64,000 bases of DNA from Hyphomicrobiales bacterium (lineage in GTDB: Bacteria > Pseudomonadota > Alphaproteobacteria > Rhizobiales > Devosiaceae), in NCBI GenBank assembly GCA_027487555.1, contig JAIYDI010000020.1, forward strand, positions 1-64,000, read 5' to 3'. The notes below the pieces were generated by a model. It saw nothing but the letters and a program-made list of their open reading frames with translations. It made no database searches and was not told where the DNA came from. Shown piece by piece: positions 28,756 to 38,056 of the stretch. The position numbers were made by a program, and so were the translations under genes. Numbering within the stretch: position 1 is the stretch's first letter; every line of letters starts with the position of its first letter.

Positions 28756-29865
28756 ATGTTAATGCTGCTCACTTTCCTTTCTTATGTCGTGCCGTTCCTG
28801 GCCGTGCTGACCGTCATCGTGTTCGTGCACGAGATGGGGCATTACCTAGTGGCGCGCTGGAACGGCATCGCCATACAGACCTTCTCGGTGGGCTTCGGCC
28901 CGGAATTGCTTGGCTTCAACGACCGGCATGGCACGCGCTGGCGGCTTTCGATGATCCCGCTCGGTGGCTATGTGCGCTTCGTTGGCGACATGAACGCCGC
29001 GAGTGCGCCCGACAACGAACTTATCGCCAATGCGGACCAGGACCTGGCGCCGCGCCTGTTTGCCAACAAGAGTGTCTGGCAACGTATCGCGGTTGTGGTG
29101 GCGGGGCCAGCCGCGAACTTCATCCTGACCTTCGTGATCCTTTATGCTTTCCTGGTGTTTACCGACCGGTACTACTCGCCGGCCGTGGTGCAGCAGGTGC
29201 TTCCCGATACGCCCGCTGCGGCAGCCGATTTGCGACCGGGTGACCGGATCGTCTCGATCGACGGCTATACGGTGCGTGGCTTTTCCGATGTGAGTCGCTT
29301 CATCGCGACGGCGCCCGAAAGGAAGGTGACGATCGTCGTCGAACGCAACGGCTCCGATATCACGCTGACGGCGGTGCCGAAGCGAGTCGTGGAAACCGAC
29401 GCCTCGGGCCGTCAGGTGCGCGCGGGCCGGCTTGGTTTGAGCTCGACGGTCGACAAGGAGGACGTGTTCACCTTCCGGCCGAATCCCGTCGAGGCAGTGG
29501 GCGTCGCACTTGAGGAGATGCGCTTCATCGTCGACCGGACCATGGCGTTTCTGGGCGATTTCTTCGTCGGCCGCGGTGATGTCGAGCAACTGGGCGGCCC
29601 GGTGAAGGTGGCACAGATCTCCGAGCAGGTCGCGCGCAACAACCCCTTCGACCTCATCGGGCTGATCGCGCTGCTTTCACTCAATATCGGGATCATCAAC
29701 CTGTTCCCGATCCCTATGCTCGATGGCGGGCATCTGGCCTATTACCTTATCGAGGCCGCGCGCGGCCGCCCTCTGAGCCAGAAGGTTCAGGAGATTGGCT
29801 TCCGGTTCGGCATGGCGATCGTCTTTACGCTTATGGTGTTCACCCTCGTGAACGATCTCTTGTAG
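28756..29865 (+). CDS. rseP: RseP-type site-2 zinc metalloprotease
   Basis: A 369-residue intramembrane protease of the M50 family that cleaves anti-sigma factors and remnant signal peptides. Zinc ligands: HEMGH (25-29) in the first TM and the Asp of NLFPIPMLDGGH in the third. One PDZ-like domain lies between (~115-200: RPGDRIVSIDGYTVRGFSDV). Start ATG 28756; a second in-frame ATG follows six bases later. It sits between cdsA and bamA, as in most Gram-negatives, linking it to envelope stress control. Confidence 0.95.
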   Translation: MLMLLTFLSYVVPFLAVLTVIVFVHEMGHYLVARWNGIAIQTFSVGFGPELLGFNDRHGTRWRLSMIPLGGYVRFVGDMNAASAPDNELIANADQDLAPRLFANKSVWQRIAVVVAGPAANFILTFVILYAFLVFTDRYYSPAVVQQVLPDTPAAAADLRPGDRIVSIDGYTVRGFSDVSRFIATAPERKVTIVVERNGSDITLTAVPKRVVETDASGRQVRAGRLGLSSTVDKEDVFTFRPNPVEAVGVALEEMRFIVDRTMAFLGDFFVGRGDVEQLGGPVKVAQISEQVARNNPFDLIGLIALLSLNIGIINLFPIPMLDGGHLAYYLIEAARGRPLSQKVQEIGFRFGMAIVFTLMVFTLVNDLL

Positions 29866-29910
29866 GCCGCTCAATGTCGTTTTCCGGCGTTGTCCCGCGG
29901 CCTTGCGGTG

Positions 29911-29955
29911 CCTAGAAAATGCCTGTTAACCCCCGGATAACCTTAGTTTTCTAGG
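29911..29955. repeat. inverted repeat in the rseP-bamA spacer
   Basis: The arms CCTAGAAAA (29911-29919) and TTTTCTAGG (29947-29955) are perfect 9-bp complements. A smaller pair GTTA/TAAC (29925-29928 / 29938-29941) lies inside. It lies 46 bases after the rseP stop and ~150 bases before bamA. No T-run follows, so it is more likely an operator or RNA stem than a simple terminator. Confidence 0.5.
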
Positions 29956-30106
29956 TGTTGCAGGAATACCTCCGGGCGAATGTTTCGCTAACCCAAAGCC
30001 AGTCTGCGGCTTGCCTGTGGTTAAAAAAACAGTAAAAGCTGTTGGGGAGTTAGCTGGGGGTCGTGTAAGCGATTCCTGGCGTCGGTCGTACGAGGCAACA
30101 AGTATC

Positions 30107-32248
30107 ATGACGAATCCGATGAAGCTGACACGCGGCGTGTTCCTTGCGCTGGCCATGCTGACGACGGTCCCGATGGCGGGGCTTGTTGGTGCTGGCGTGG
30201 CGCAGGCGGCTACCAGCCAGCTTGTAGCCTCGGTGCTTTTCGAGGGTAACCAGGCGCTGTCGGACAGCCAGCTGTCGGACCTGGTAAACGTGGGCGATCA
30301 GGGGACGTTCTCCGAGGGTGGGGTCGCGGCCGATGCGGAGAATATCCGTCAGGCCTATCTCGCCAAGGGGTTCAAGAATGTCAGCGTGACTACAAGGCTT
30401 GAGCCATCAGACGGTGGCCGCACGCGGATCGTGTTCGTAGTCAATGAAGGGCAGCGCGTTGGTATCGCGGCGATCAACTTCACTGGCAACAATGCGATCG
30501 GGTCCGGCACTCTGAAGTCGATCATCCGCACGCACGAAACTGGCCTTCTGAGCTGGCTGTTCCGGGACGATACCTTCAGCGACGACCTTCTGCAGGTCGA
30601 TCGTGGGCTGATCCAGCTCTATTACATGAACCATGGTTACCCTGACGCGCAGGTCACTTCTGCCGTTGGTGAGTATGACGCCTCGCGGAATGCGTATTTT
30701 GTCAATTTCACCATCAGTGAGGGCGAGCGCTATCGGTTTGGCGAAGTCTCGGTCGAGAGTTCCATCCCGGGCATCAACACGGGCGAGCTTGGCGGCATCA
30801 TCCGCACCAAGAAGGGCGAGACGTATAATTACAGCGACCTGTCGCGGACGCAGGAAGACATGGCTGCTGAGGCTGCCTCGCAGGGCTTCGCGTTTGCGGA
30901 CGTGCGTCCGCGTGTCGATCGCGACGCCGCGAACGCCGTCTTCAATGTGACCTATCTTGTTGACCAGGGCGCGCGTCTTTATGTCGAGCGTATCAACATC
31001 ACTGGTAACGAGAAGACCCGCGATGCGGTCATCCGCCGTGAGCTCGAGTTTGGCGAAGGCGACCCCTTCAATCGTTCGATGCTGCAGCGTGGCAAGACGG
31101 AGATAGAGGCTCTTGGCTTTTTCTCCGCGGTCAATGTCGATCTTGGGCCCGGCAGTGCCTCGGATAAGGTTGTCATAAACATCTCGGTTATCGAACAGTC
31201 CACGGGTGACTACGGCGTTTCCGCAGGCTACTCGTCCGACCAGGGTCTCTTGGGCGAGTTGTCTGTTACCGAGCGCAATTTCCTCGGTCGTGGTCAGTAC
31301 GTTAAGGCCTCGGTTTCGGCCAGTGAGAGCGGCAAGAGTGTTTCGCTCTCTTTCACCGAACCGCGGTTCATGGGTCTGAAGGTGTCGTCGGGCTTCGACG
31401 TCTACTACAAGACACAATCTGAGGACGCGAGCGCCTACTACGGGACGACGTCCATTGGCGGTCAGGTTCGTCTCGGTCTGCCAGTTACTCGTGATGTCAA
31501 TCTGTCTACCTTTGTTGGTTACGAGAACAAGGCGGTCGAAGACGGCGATAACAGCTCGCAGGTCGTCAATGACGGTGACTCGTTCAACAAGGGCTGGCTG
31601 GGCTACACGCTGTCCTACAATACCCTGGACAACCAGAAGCGTCCGTCTGAAGGCATCACAGCTACCTTCACGCAGCAGTATATTGGCCTCAGCTACAGCA
31701 ATCTGAGCGGCGGCAGCGAGTTCGATAACCTGCTGAAGACCGAAGCAAAGGCGCGGTACTACATGCCGCTGCTTGCCGACTACAACGTCATCGGTAGTGT
31801 CAAGGGGCAGGCGGGTGTCGTGACGTCGCTGGACGGTGGTGACGTGCATCCGTTCGAAGCCTTCCGGGGTGGTTCAGCTCTGGTGCGTGGCTTCATCAAC
31901 GGTGGCATGGGCGCTAAGGCCCCTACCACGGGGGAAAGTCTCGGCTACACCGCCTATGTGGCTGGTTCGGCGGAGATCGAGTTCCCGATGCCGATCCTGC
32001 CGGAATCCTACGGGGTCCGTGGTTCGGTGTGGGCGGATGCGGCGCTTATCGACGGTATCGGCAACGTGACTCCGTCGTTGGTTGCCAACCCCGACAGCAT
32101 CGACGACAATTTCAAGTCGTCGGTTGGTGCGTCCGTCATCTGGGACAGCCCGTTCGGCCCGCTCCGTGGCGATTTCGCTTATGTGCTGAACCAGGCAACG
32201 GACGACAGCACGCAGGTTTTCGCGCTGACGATCCAGAACCTGCTGTAA
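30107..32248 (+). CDS. bamA: outer-membrane protein assembly factor BamA
   Basis: A ~713-residue Omp85 protein, the core of the BAM machine that folds beta-barrels into the outer membrane. ATG 30107 starts a signal peptide (TRGVFLALAMLTTVPMAGLV ... VAQA|ATS). The usual five POTRA domains follow (to ~residue 370; VLFEGNQALSDSQLSDLVNV is the first). Then comes a C-terminal barrel with the family SFTEPRFMG, GYTLSYNTLDNQKRPSEG and FRGGSALVRGF motifs, the last near the loop-6 VRGF tip. It ends at a strong terminator. The skp gene, adjacent to bamA in enterobacteria, is not present here. Confidence 0.97.
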   Translation: MTNPMKLTRGVFLALAMLTTVPMAGLVGAGVAQAATSQLVASVLFEGNQALSDSQLSDLVNVGDQGTFSEGGVAADAENIRQAYLAKGFKNVSVTTRLEPSDGGRTRIVFVVNEGQRVGIAAINFTGNNAIGSGTLKSIIRTHETGLLSWLFRDDTFSDDLLQVDRGLIQLYYMNHGYPDAQVTSAVGEYDASRNAYFVNFTISEGERYRFGEVSVESSIPGINTGELGGIIRTKKGETYNYSDLSRTQEDMAAEAASQGFAFADVRPRVDRDAANAVFNVTYLVDQGARLYVERINITGNEKTRDAVIRRELEFGEGDPFNRSMLQRGKTEIEALGFFSAVNVDLGPGSASDKVVINISVIEQSTGDYGVSAGYSSDQGLLGELSVTERNFLGRGQYVKASVSASESGKSVSLSFTEPRFMGLKVSSGFDVYYKTQSEDASAYYGTTSIGGQVRLGLPVTRDVNLSTFVGYENKAVEDGDNSSQVVNDGDSFNKGWLGYTLSYNTLDNQKRPSEGITATFTQQYIGLSYSNLSGGSEFDNLLKTEAKARYYMPLLADYNVIGSVKGQAGVVTSLDGGDVHPFEAFRGGSALVRGFINGGMGAKAPTTGESLGYTAYVAGSAEIEFPMPILPESYGVRGSVWADAALIDGIGNVTPSLVANPDSIDDNFKSSVGASVIWDSPFGPLRGDFAYVLNQATDDSTQVFALTIQNLL

Positions 32249-32276
32249 GGCGTTCCGGCAGCCAGCCGGTATTTAT

Positions 32277-32305
32277 AAGGCCGCGGTGTCCATCCGCGGC
32301 CTTTT
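32277..32305 (+). terminator. rho-independent terminator after bamA
   Basis: A perfect 10-bp stem AAGGCCGCGG / CCGCGGCCTT with a 7-base loop is followed by TTCGTTG, 28 bases after the bamA stop. A GTG at 32286 that would lengthen lpxD lies inside this hairpin, which argues for the later ATG start of lpxD and for a separate or read-through promoter there. Confidence 0.85.
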
Positions 32306-32324
32306 CGTTGTGTGGGTGACGCAA

Positions 32325-33356
32325 ATGGTCGACACGCGCTTTCATGCCTCCGCCGGGCCGTTCGACCTCGCCACGCTGCTGGCGAGCTTGCCGGTGCCGC
32401 CGGTGGTCGATATGCGTCGCGCGGCCGGCGTAATGGTCTACGGAGCAGATGATCTCAGCATCGCCGATACAGGGCATATCGCCCTCGCGGCGACAGCCGA
32501 GTATCGTGCAAACCTCAGGATGACCCGAGCGAGCGTAGTTGTGGTTTCGCCGGCACTTCGTGAGTTGGTACCCGCCAGCGCCATACCTGTCGTTTCCGAT
32601 CGTCCACATGCCTTGTTCGTCGACATGCTTGAGCGGCTTTACCCATTTGCGGGGAGGTCGGTGTGGAGCAGAGGCGGCGGCGAACCACCGCTGCTGGAGG
32701 CCGACGTGGTCATCGGCGCGAACGTTGCGATTGGTGCCGGCGTCGAGATCGGCCGCAACACAGTCATAGGTCCCAATTCAACCATAGGGCCGGGGGTCGC
32801 TATCGGCCGCAATTGCGCGATCGGTCCGAATGTGACGATCGAATATGCCTATCTTGGCAACAATGTCGTGCTGCATGCTGGCTGCCGGATTGGTACCGAA
32901 GGCTTCGGATGGCTAGAGCAGGGGAGTCGGAACCGGAAGATTCCGCAACTTGGCCGCGCGATTTTGCAGGATGGCGTTGAAATCGGGGCCAACAGTGCGG
33001 TTGATCGTGGAGCGCTCGGGGACACCGTAGTTGGCGAGGGCACCAAGGTGGATAATCTCGTTCAGATTGGCCACAATTGCCGAGTGGGCCGTTACTGCCT
33101 GATTGCCGGCACTTCGGCGCTCGGTGGTGGCACAGAAATTGGCGACGGCGTGCTGGTGGCGGGTGGCGTGGGAACCGTTGGGCACTTGCACATCGGCAGC
33201 GGCAGCATATTGTCTGCTAGGAGTCTGGTGACAAAGGATGTTCCGGCGGGCCAAAGGGTTGCCGGATATCCCGCGCAGGATTATCGCGAGTGGCAGCGCG
33301 AAATTGCAGGGCTCCGGCTCAAGAACAAACGAGGAAAAGATGACGGTCGAAACTGA
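32325..33356 (+). CDS. lpxD: UDP-3-O-acylglucosamine N-acyltransferase
   Basis: A 343-residue trimeric acyltransferase adding the second acyl chain to UDP-acyl-glucosamine in lipid A synthesis. The N-terminal uridine-binding domain (FDLATLLASLPVPP...) is followed by a left-handed beta-helix of hexapeptide repeats (IGANVAIGAGVEIGRNTVIG) and the catalytic His in QIGHNCRVGRYC. ATG 32325 is chosen because an upstream GTG lies in the bamA terminator. The 3' end overlaps fabZ by 17 bases. Confidence 0.96.
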   Translation: MVDTRFHASAGPFDLATLLASLPVPPVVDMRRAAGVMVYGADDLSIADTGHIALAATAEYRANLRMTRASVVVVSPALRELVPASAIPVVSDRPHALFVDMLERLYPFAGRSVWSRGGGEPPLLEADVVIGANVAIGAGVEIGRNTVIGPNSTIGPGVAIGRNCAIGPNVTIEYAYLGNNVVLHAGCRIGTEGFGWLEQGSRNRKIPQLGRAILQDGVEIGANSAVDRGALGDTVVGEGTKVDNLVQIGHNCRVGRYCLIAGTSALGGGTEIGDGVLVAGGVGTVGHLHIGSGSILSARSLVTKDVPAGQRVAGYPAQDYREWQREIAGLRLKNKRGKDDGRN

Positions 33357-33828
33357 GGCGGCTCCAGTGGCTAAGGAGCTTACGTCGATGCAGATCGGCG
33401 ATATCCTGAAGGCGCTGCCGCATCGGTACCCCTTCCTGATGATCGACCGCATCACGCATGTTGACGGGGACGACTCCGCCATCGGCATCAAGAACGTCAG
33501 CGTCAACGAGCCGATCTTCCAAGGGCACTTCCCCGGCGAGCCTGTGTTCCCGGGCGTTCTGATCATAGAGGGTATGGCACAGACGGCAGGCGCTATCGCT
33601 ATTGCAGCAGGTGCAGCCAAGGGTGAGCAACACATCGTCTACCTGCTCACGGTCGACAAATGCAAATTTCGCAAGCCGGCCAAGCCCGGCGACCGGATCG
33701 AGTACCATATCAGGAAGCTCAAGCGCCGCATGACAATGGGCTGGTACGAGGCAAAGGCAATAGTCGACGGCGTCGTCATTGCCGAGGCGGAAGTTGGTGC
33801 CATGGTGAGCCCCTCGGGTCCGCTGTGA
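33340..33828 (+). CDS. fabZ: 3-hydroxyacyl-ACP dehydratase FabZ
   Basis: A 162-residue hot-dog fold dehydratase of type II fatty acid synthesis. The active-site His and Glu lie in GHFPGEPVFPGVLIIEGMAQ; LPHRYPFLMIDR near residue 30 is the family opening. ATG 33340 follows GAGGAAAAG and lies inside the end of lpxD. It supplies 3-hydroxyacyl chains in competition with LpxA and LpxD, explaining its place in the lipid A cluster. Confidence 0.97.
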   Translation: MTVETEAAPVAKELTSMQIGDILKALPHRYPFLMIDRITHVDGDDSAIGIKNVSVNEPIFQGHFPGEPVFPGVLIIEGMAQTAGAIAIAAGAAKGEQHIVYLLTVDKCKFRKPAKPGDRIEYHIRKLKRRMTMGWYEAKAIVDGVVIAEAEVGAMVSPSGPL

Positions 33829-34631
33829 CGCAGATGATCCATCCCTCTGCGATCATTGAGCCGGGCGCCCGGATAGGCGCGGATGTACGCGTCGGGCCGT
33901 ATTGCGTCATTGGCCCCGAAGTCACTCTTGGCGACCGAGTCGAACTCGTCTCACATGTTGTGGTGTCTGGTCACACGACCATTGGTGCCGATACCCGCAT
34001 CTACCCGTTTGCCTCGATCGGCGGTCAGCCCCAGGACCTTAAGTTCAGGGGAGAGCATAGTCGCCTTGTGGTTGGCGAGCGCTGCCAGATCCGAGAGTAC
34101 GTCACCGTGCATCCAGGCACCGAGGGGGGGGGCATGGAGACCCGCATCGGGCATGATTGCCTGCTGATGGTGTCTTCGCATGTGGCGCATGATTGCCAGA
34201 TTGGCAATCACGTCGTCATAAATGCCTATGTCGGCATCGCCGGGCACTGCAAGATCGGCGACTATGTGGCGTTTGGCGGCATGTGCGGCGTGCACCAGTT
34301 CGTGCGGATCGGCGAGCATGCGTTCATCGGCGCGCATTCGATGATCGACGCCGATGTCATTCCCTACGGCATGGCCGTAGGGAACAGGGCGCGGCTGGCC
34401 GGGCTCAATCTGGTTGGGCTTAAGCGTCGCAAGTTCGACCGCGAGGCGATCCATACGCTCCGCGCGGCCTATCGTCAGATATTCTCGTCCGAGGGCACGC
34501 TCAAGGAACGGGTTGAAGACGCTGCGCAGCTCTTTGATGGAGCCCCGATGGTTCAGAAGGTGGTGCAGTTCATCACAAAGGGCAGTGATCGGCCACTTTG
34601 CCTGCCGGTCAATGTCGCAAACGACGAATGA
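33825..34631 (+). CDS. lpxA: UDP-N-acetylglucosamine acyltransferase
   Basis: A ~268-residue first enzyme of lipid A synthesis. The left-handed beta-helix hexapeptides (MIHPSAIIEPGARIGADVRV GPYCVIGPEV) and the catalytic His in SSHVAHDCQIGNHVVINAYV are clear; a C-terminal helical domain follows. Two starts are possible: GTG 33825, overlapping the fabZ stop (GTGA), or ATG 33834, the conserved family start. The coupling overlap favours GTG slightly. Its stop overlaps lpxI by 4 bases. Confidence 0.96.
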   Translation: MTQMIHPSAIIEPGARIGADVRVGPYCVIGPEVTLGDRVELVSHVVVSGHTTIGADTRIYPFASIGGQPQDLKFRGEHSRLVVGERCQIREYVTVHPGTEGGGMETRIGHDCLLMVSSHVAHDCQIGNHVVINAYVGIAGHCKIGDYVAFGGMCGVHQFVRIGEHAFIGAHSMIDADVIPYGMAVGNRARLAGLNLVGLKRRKFDREAIHTLRAAYRQIFSSEGTLKERVEDAAQLFDGAPMVQKVVQFITKGSDRPLCLPVNVANDE

Positions 34632-35440
34632 CTGAGCGGCACCTGGTGGTTCTGGCCGGCGCGGGCGCGCTTGCCGATGAGGCCATTGTAGCGCTCCAGT
34701 TGACGAACGAGCGTGTAACAATTGTGCCCTTGCCGCCGCGGAGTACCGGGGCCGGCACAGACCGCGCTCGGGCGGGCCTTCCCGATCCTGCTGCACTGAT
34801 CGCCGGCTTTCTCGCCGCGGGGGTCACCCAGGCCACTATGGTCGGACGAGTCGATTTTCCTGCGGCTGCACGCAACAGGCTTGCCGCAGGTACGGGCAGC
34901 GCCGGTCTCGGCGATCTGGGCCTCATGGGGGCCGTCGCAAGGCTGTTTCAAAGGGCCGGCATCGCACTGGTTGGCATCCACGAAGTCGTGCCGGACTTCC
35001 TTGCCGCTGAGGGGCTGATTGCGGGGCCAGACCCCGACTTTGGCCTTGGCGACCTTTCCCGACGTGCGATCCTGGCCGCGCGCACCGTTGGCAGTCTTGA
35101 GCTGGGGCAGGGTGTGGTTATCGGCAATGGCCGTGCGGTCGCAGCGGAGGATGCCGGCGGCACCGACGCCTTGCTGCGCCGCGTTGCAGACCTCCGGCGC
35201 TCTGGCCTTGCCGGAGGTGCCGATGAGGTGCTTGTGCTGGGGAAGGCGCTGAAGCCCGGCCAGCCGCTATTTGTCGACCTGCCAACTATAGGCCCGGAAA
35301 CCGTGCGTCTCGCGGCGGACGCCGGTCTCGCGGCGATCGTGGTCGAGGCTGGGCGCAGTCTCGTCGTCGGAAGGCCCGAACTGAGTCGCCTGGCGGAGAA
35401 GTTCGGAATCACTGTCGTCGCGTGTCAGGTCGATGGCTGA
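34628..35440 (+). CDS. lpxI: UDP-2,3-diacylglucosamine diphosphatase LpxI
   Basis: A 270-residue LpxI (DUF1009 family), which hydrolyses UDP-diacylglucosamine to lipid X by attacking the alpha phosphate. It replaces LpxH in most alphaproteobacteria. Segments such as AGAGALADEAIVAL, TMVGRVDFPAA, GVVIGNGRAVAAEDAGGTDA LLRR and FVDLPTIGPETVRLAADAGL are family features. The start ATG 34628 overlaps the lpxA stop; its 3' end overlaps lpxB by 8 bases, giving a tightly coupled lpxA-lpxI-lpxB unit. Confidence 0.95.
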   Translation: MTERHLVVLAGAGALADEAIVALQLTNERVTIVPLPPRSTGAGTDRARAGLPDPAALIAGFLAAGVTQATMVGRVDFPAAARNRLAAGTGSAGLGDLGLMGAVARLFQRAGIALVGIHEVVPDFLAAEGLIAGPDPDFGLGDLSRRAILAARTVGSLELGQGVVIGNGRAVAAEDAGGTDALLRRVADLRRSGLAGGADEVLVLGKALKPGQPLFVDLPTIGPETVRLAADAGLAAIVVEAGRSLVVGRPELSRLAEKFGITVVACQVDG

Positions 35441-36575
35441 GCCGTTGCGCCTGTTCATTGTTGCTGGTGAGGCGTCGGGTGATCGCCTCGGCGCGGATCT
35501 GGTGCAGCGGCTGAAGCGGCGTGGTCTGTCCGTCGCGCTCTCCGGTGTCGGCGGCGACGAGCTCGCGGGCGAAGGGCTTGCGCCGATGTTCCCGATGAGC
35601 AATCTCGCCGTGATGGGGCTCAGGGACGTGCTGTTGCGGCTGCCTTTGCTGCTTCATCGCGTGCGGCAGGTCGCATCGGCCATTGTCAAGTCGGCTCCGG
35701 ATGTCGTGGTGCTGATTGACTCACAGGTGTTTACGCAGGCGGTGGCGAAGCGCGTGCGCGCCGCAGGTGCGCGCATGCCGCTTCTGCTCTATGTCGCGCC
35801 AAGTGTATGGGGCTATCGGCCGGAGCGCGCTGCGGCCATCAAGCCGCTATACGACGAGGTCCTCGGTATCTTGCCGATGGAGCCAGATGTGATGAAGAGT
35901 CTTGGCGGTCCGCCGACTTTCTATGTCGGGCATCCGGCGCTTGAGCGGAACGTGATGCGGCCGGTCTTCGTTGATCGCGGACCCTTGCTGCTGCTGCCGG
36001 GCAGCCGTCGTGGTGAGCTGCGTCGGCATCTGCCGTTGATGCGCGCAGTGGCGGAGCGGCTCGGCGCGCATCCGACCGTTGAGTATGTGGTCATTCCAAC
36101 CTTGCCTGCTCTACAAGATGATCTCAGACGCGAAGTCGCACGCTGGAATGTGCCCGTCGCGGTCGTCTCGGGAGCAGAGAGGAGTGAGCCATTTGCACGA
36201 GCCGTGGCCGCCTTCGCGGTCAGCGGCACCATAACGCTTGAGCTGGCGATGACGGGCATTCCGATGGTCGTCACCTATGTTCCCGATAGTCATCAGGCCA
36301 AACTGCTGCGGGGTGCTGGCCTTCCGCCGCTCGCACTGCCGAGCATCGTCGCCGGCGAGCGCGTTGTACCCGAGCTGGTGTTTGTCGACGGTGTCGACCC
36401 CGAGGCGGCGATTGCTATGATGACCGAACTGCTGGAGTTTCCGCGCGCGAGGCAGGCCCAGGTGGCCGCGTTCGGGAAGATTCGTGCCCAGATGCAGGTC
36501 GGACGTACCGAGGATCCGCGGGTCGATCCTGCGGAGCGCGTCCTCGCATATGTAGCACGGCGGGCTGTTGGCTGA
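35433..36575 (+). CDS. lpxB: lipid-A-disaccharide synthase
   Basis: A 380-residue GT19 glycosyltransferase joining lipid X and UDP-diacylglucosamine into the lipid A disaccharide at the inner membrane. Family marks: LFIVAGEASGDRLGADLVQR, LLYVAPSVWGYRPERA, LLLPGSRRGELRRHLPLM and the nucleotide-side SGTITLELAMTGIPMVVTYV. It closes the long plus-strand block; a hairpin follows before the convergent gltA. Confidence 0.97.
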   Translation: MAEPLRLFIVAGEASGDRLGADLVQRLKRRGLSVALSGVGGDELAGEGLAPMFPMSNLAVMGLRDVLLRLPLLLHRVRQVASAIVKSAPDVVVLIDSQVFTQAVAKRVRAAGARMPLLLYVAPSVWGYRPERAAAIKPLYDEVLGILPMEPDVMKSLGGPPTFYVGHPALERNVMRPVFVDRGPLLLLPGSRRGELRRHLPLMRAVAERLGAHPTVEYVVIPTLPALQDDLRREVARWNVPVAVVSGAERSEPFARAVAAFAVSGTITLELAMTGIPMVVTYVPDSHQAKLLRGAGLPPLALPSIVAGERVVPELVFVDGVDPEAAIAMMTELLEFPRARQAQVAAFGKIRAQMQVGRTEDPRVDPAERVLAYVARRAVG

Positions 36576-36590
36576 CCTTGCGGAAAAGTG

Positions 36591-36610
36591 AGGGGCGCCA
36601 AGGCGCCCCT
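36591..36610 (-). terminator. terminator hairpin between lpxB and gltA
   Basis: A perfect 9-bp stem AGGGGCGCC / GGCGCCCCT with a 2-base loop as written (so the top pairs probably open). On the minus strand it lies 7 bases after the gltA stop and is followed by CACTTTTCC, so it best serves gltA; it may also stop lpxB transcription. Confidence 0.75.
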
Positions 36611-36617
36611 GCCATGC

Positions 36618-37907
36618 TCAGCGATTGCTGATCGGTTCGTAGTCTCGAACCACCGAGCCATTATAGAGCTGGCGAGGCCGGCCGATCTTCTTTTGGGGGT
36701 CGCCGATCATTTCCTTCCACTGCGCGATCCAGCCCACGGTGCGGCTGAGCGCGAAGATGGCGGTGAACATCGAGGTCGGGAAGCCGATCGCCTCGAGGAT
36801 GATACCGGAGTAGAAGTCGACATTCGGGTAGAGCTTGCGGGTGACGAAGTACTCGTCCGTGAGTGCGATATGCTCCAGCTCCTGCGCTACCTTGAGCAGT
36901 GGGTTGTTCTCCACGCCAATCTGCGCGAGAACCGCCTTTGCGGTTTCCTGCATCACCTTGGCGCGTGGGTCGTAGTTCTTATAGACGCGGTGGCCGAAGC
37001 CCATCAAGCGAATGCCCGAGCTCTTGTCTTTTACCTTGGAGATGAATTCTGGAATCTTGTCCGGAGTGCCGATGGTCTTCAGCATGTTGAGCGCTGCTTC
37101 GTTGGCGCCGCCATGGGCAGGGCCCCAAAGGCACGCCACACCGGCTGCTATGCAAGCGAAGGGGTTGGCGTCGGACGAGCCCGCAAGGCGCACCGTCGAG
37201 GTCGATGCGTTCTGCTCGTGGTCGGCGTGCAACGTGAAGATCAGGTCCATCGCACGGGCGATAACCGGGTTCACCTCGTATTCCTCGGCGGGAACCGAGA
37301 AGCACATGCGCAGGAAATTGCTGGCGTAGTCCATGTCGTTGCGCGGGTACACAAAGGGCTGGCCCACGGAGTACTTGTACGCCATAGCGACGATCGTCGG
37401 TATCTTCGCGATCATGCGGATAGAGGCAATCTCGCGCTGCTGCGGATCGGCGATATCTATCGAGTCGTGGTAGAAGGCTGCCATGGCGCCGACCACACCG
37501 CAGACGATCGCCATCGGGTGCGCGTCGCGACGGAAGCCCCGATAGAAGTAGTGCATCTGCTCGTGCACCATGGTGTGGCGCGTGACGCGCTGCTCGAAAT
37601 CGGCGAACTGCGCCTTGTTGGGCAATTCGCCGTAAAGCAGCAGATAGCAGACTTCGAGATAGTTGGATTTGTCCGCCAGTTGCTCGATCGGGTAGCCGCG
37701 ATACATCAACTCGCCCTTGTCACCGTCGATATAGGTGATCGAACTGTCGGTTGCGGCGGTCGAAGTGAAGCCCGGGTCGTAGGTGAACAGACCCGTCTTG
37801 GCGTAGAGCGATCGGATGTCGATGACGTCGGGTCCGACCGTGCCGGAAAGCACCGGGAACTCAAACGTCTGGTCCCCGATGGTGAGTTTGGCCACTTTCT
37901 CGGACAT
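36618..37907 (-). CDS. gltA: citrate synthase
   Basis: A 429-residue type II (hexameric, Gram-negative type) citrate synthase condensing acetyl-CoA and oxaloacetate in the TCA cycle. The N-terminal beta-domain ([20 protein letters not shown]) typical of the NADH-sensitive type is present. Catalytic His residues occur in [16 protein letters not shown] and [14 protein letters not shown], and the catalytic Asp in the VDFYSG segment. AAGGAG lies 8 bases before the ATG. It lies between lpxB and gltX as in many Hyphomicrobiales. Confidence 0.97.
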   Translation of the reverse strand: MSEKVAKLTIGDQTFEFPVLSGTVGPDVIDIRSLYAKTGLFTYDPGFTSTAATDSSITYIDGDKGELMYRGYPIEQLADKSNYLEVCYLLLYGELPNKAQFADFEQRVTRHTMVHEQMHYFYRGFRRDAHPMAIVCGVVGAMAAFYHDSIDIADPQQREIASIRMIAKIPTIVAMAYKYSVGQPFVYPRNDMDYASNFLRMCFSVPAEEYEVNPVIARAMDLIFTLHADHEQNASTSTVRLAGSSDANPFACIAAGVACLWGPAHGGANEAALNMLKTIGTPDKIPEFISKVKDKSSGIRLMGFGHRVYKNYDPRAKVMQETAKAVLAQIGVENNPLLKVAQELEHIALTDEYFVTRKLYPNVDFYSGIILEAIGFPTSMFTAIFALSRTVGWIAQWKEMIGDPQKKIGRPRQLYNGSVVRDYEPISNR

Positions 37908-38056
37908 AAGCGCTCTCCTTTGCGGCCGACGCCCGAAGGGAACTTACGGGGCGGCCAGAACGTCGTTAGGGGCAGGTACGACTGGCGTACCGTATCTGCC
38001 ATAGGACTGCAACAGGTGGGTGAACAAGCCTGACCTAAGCGGCCCAGCCGATACGC

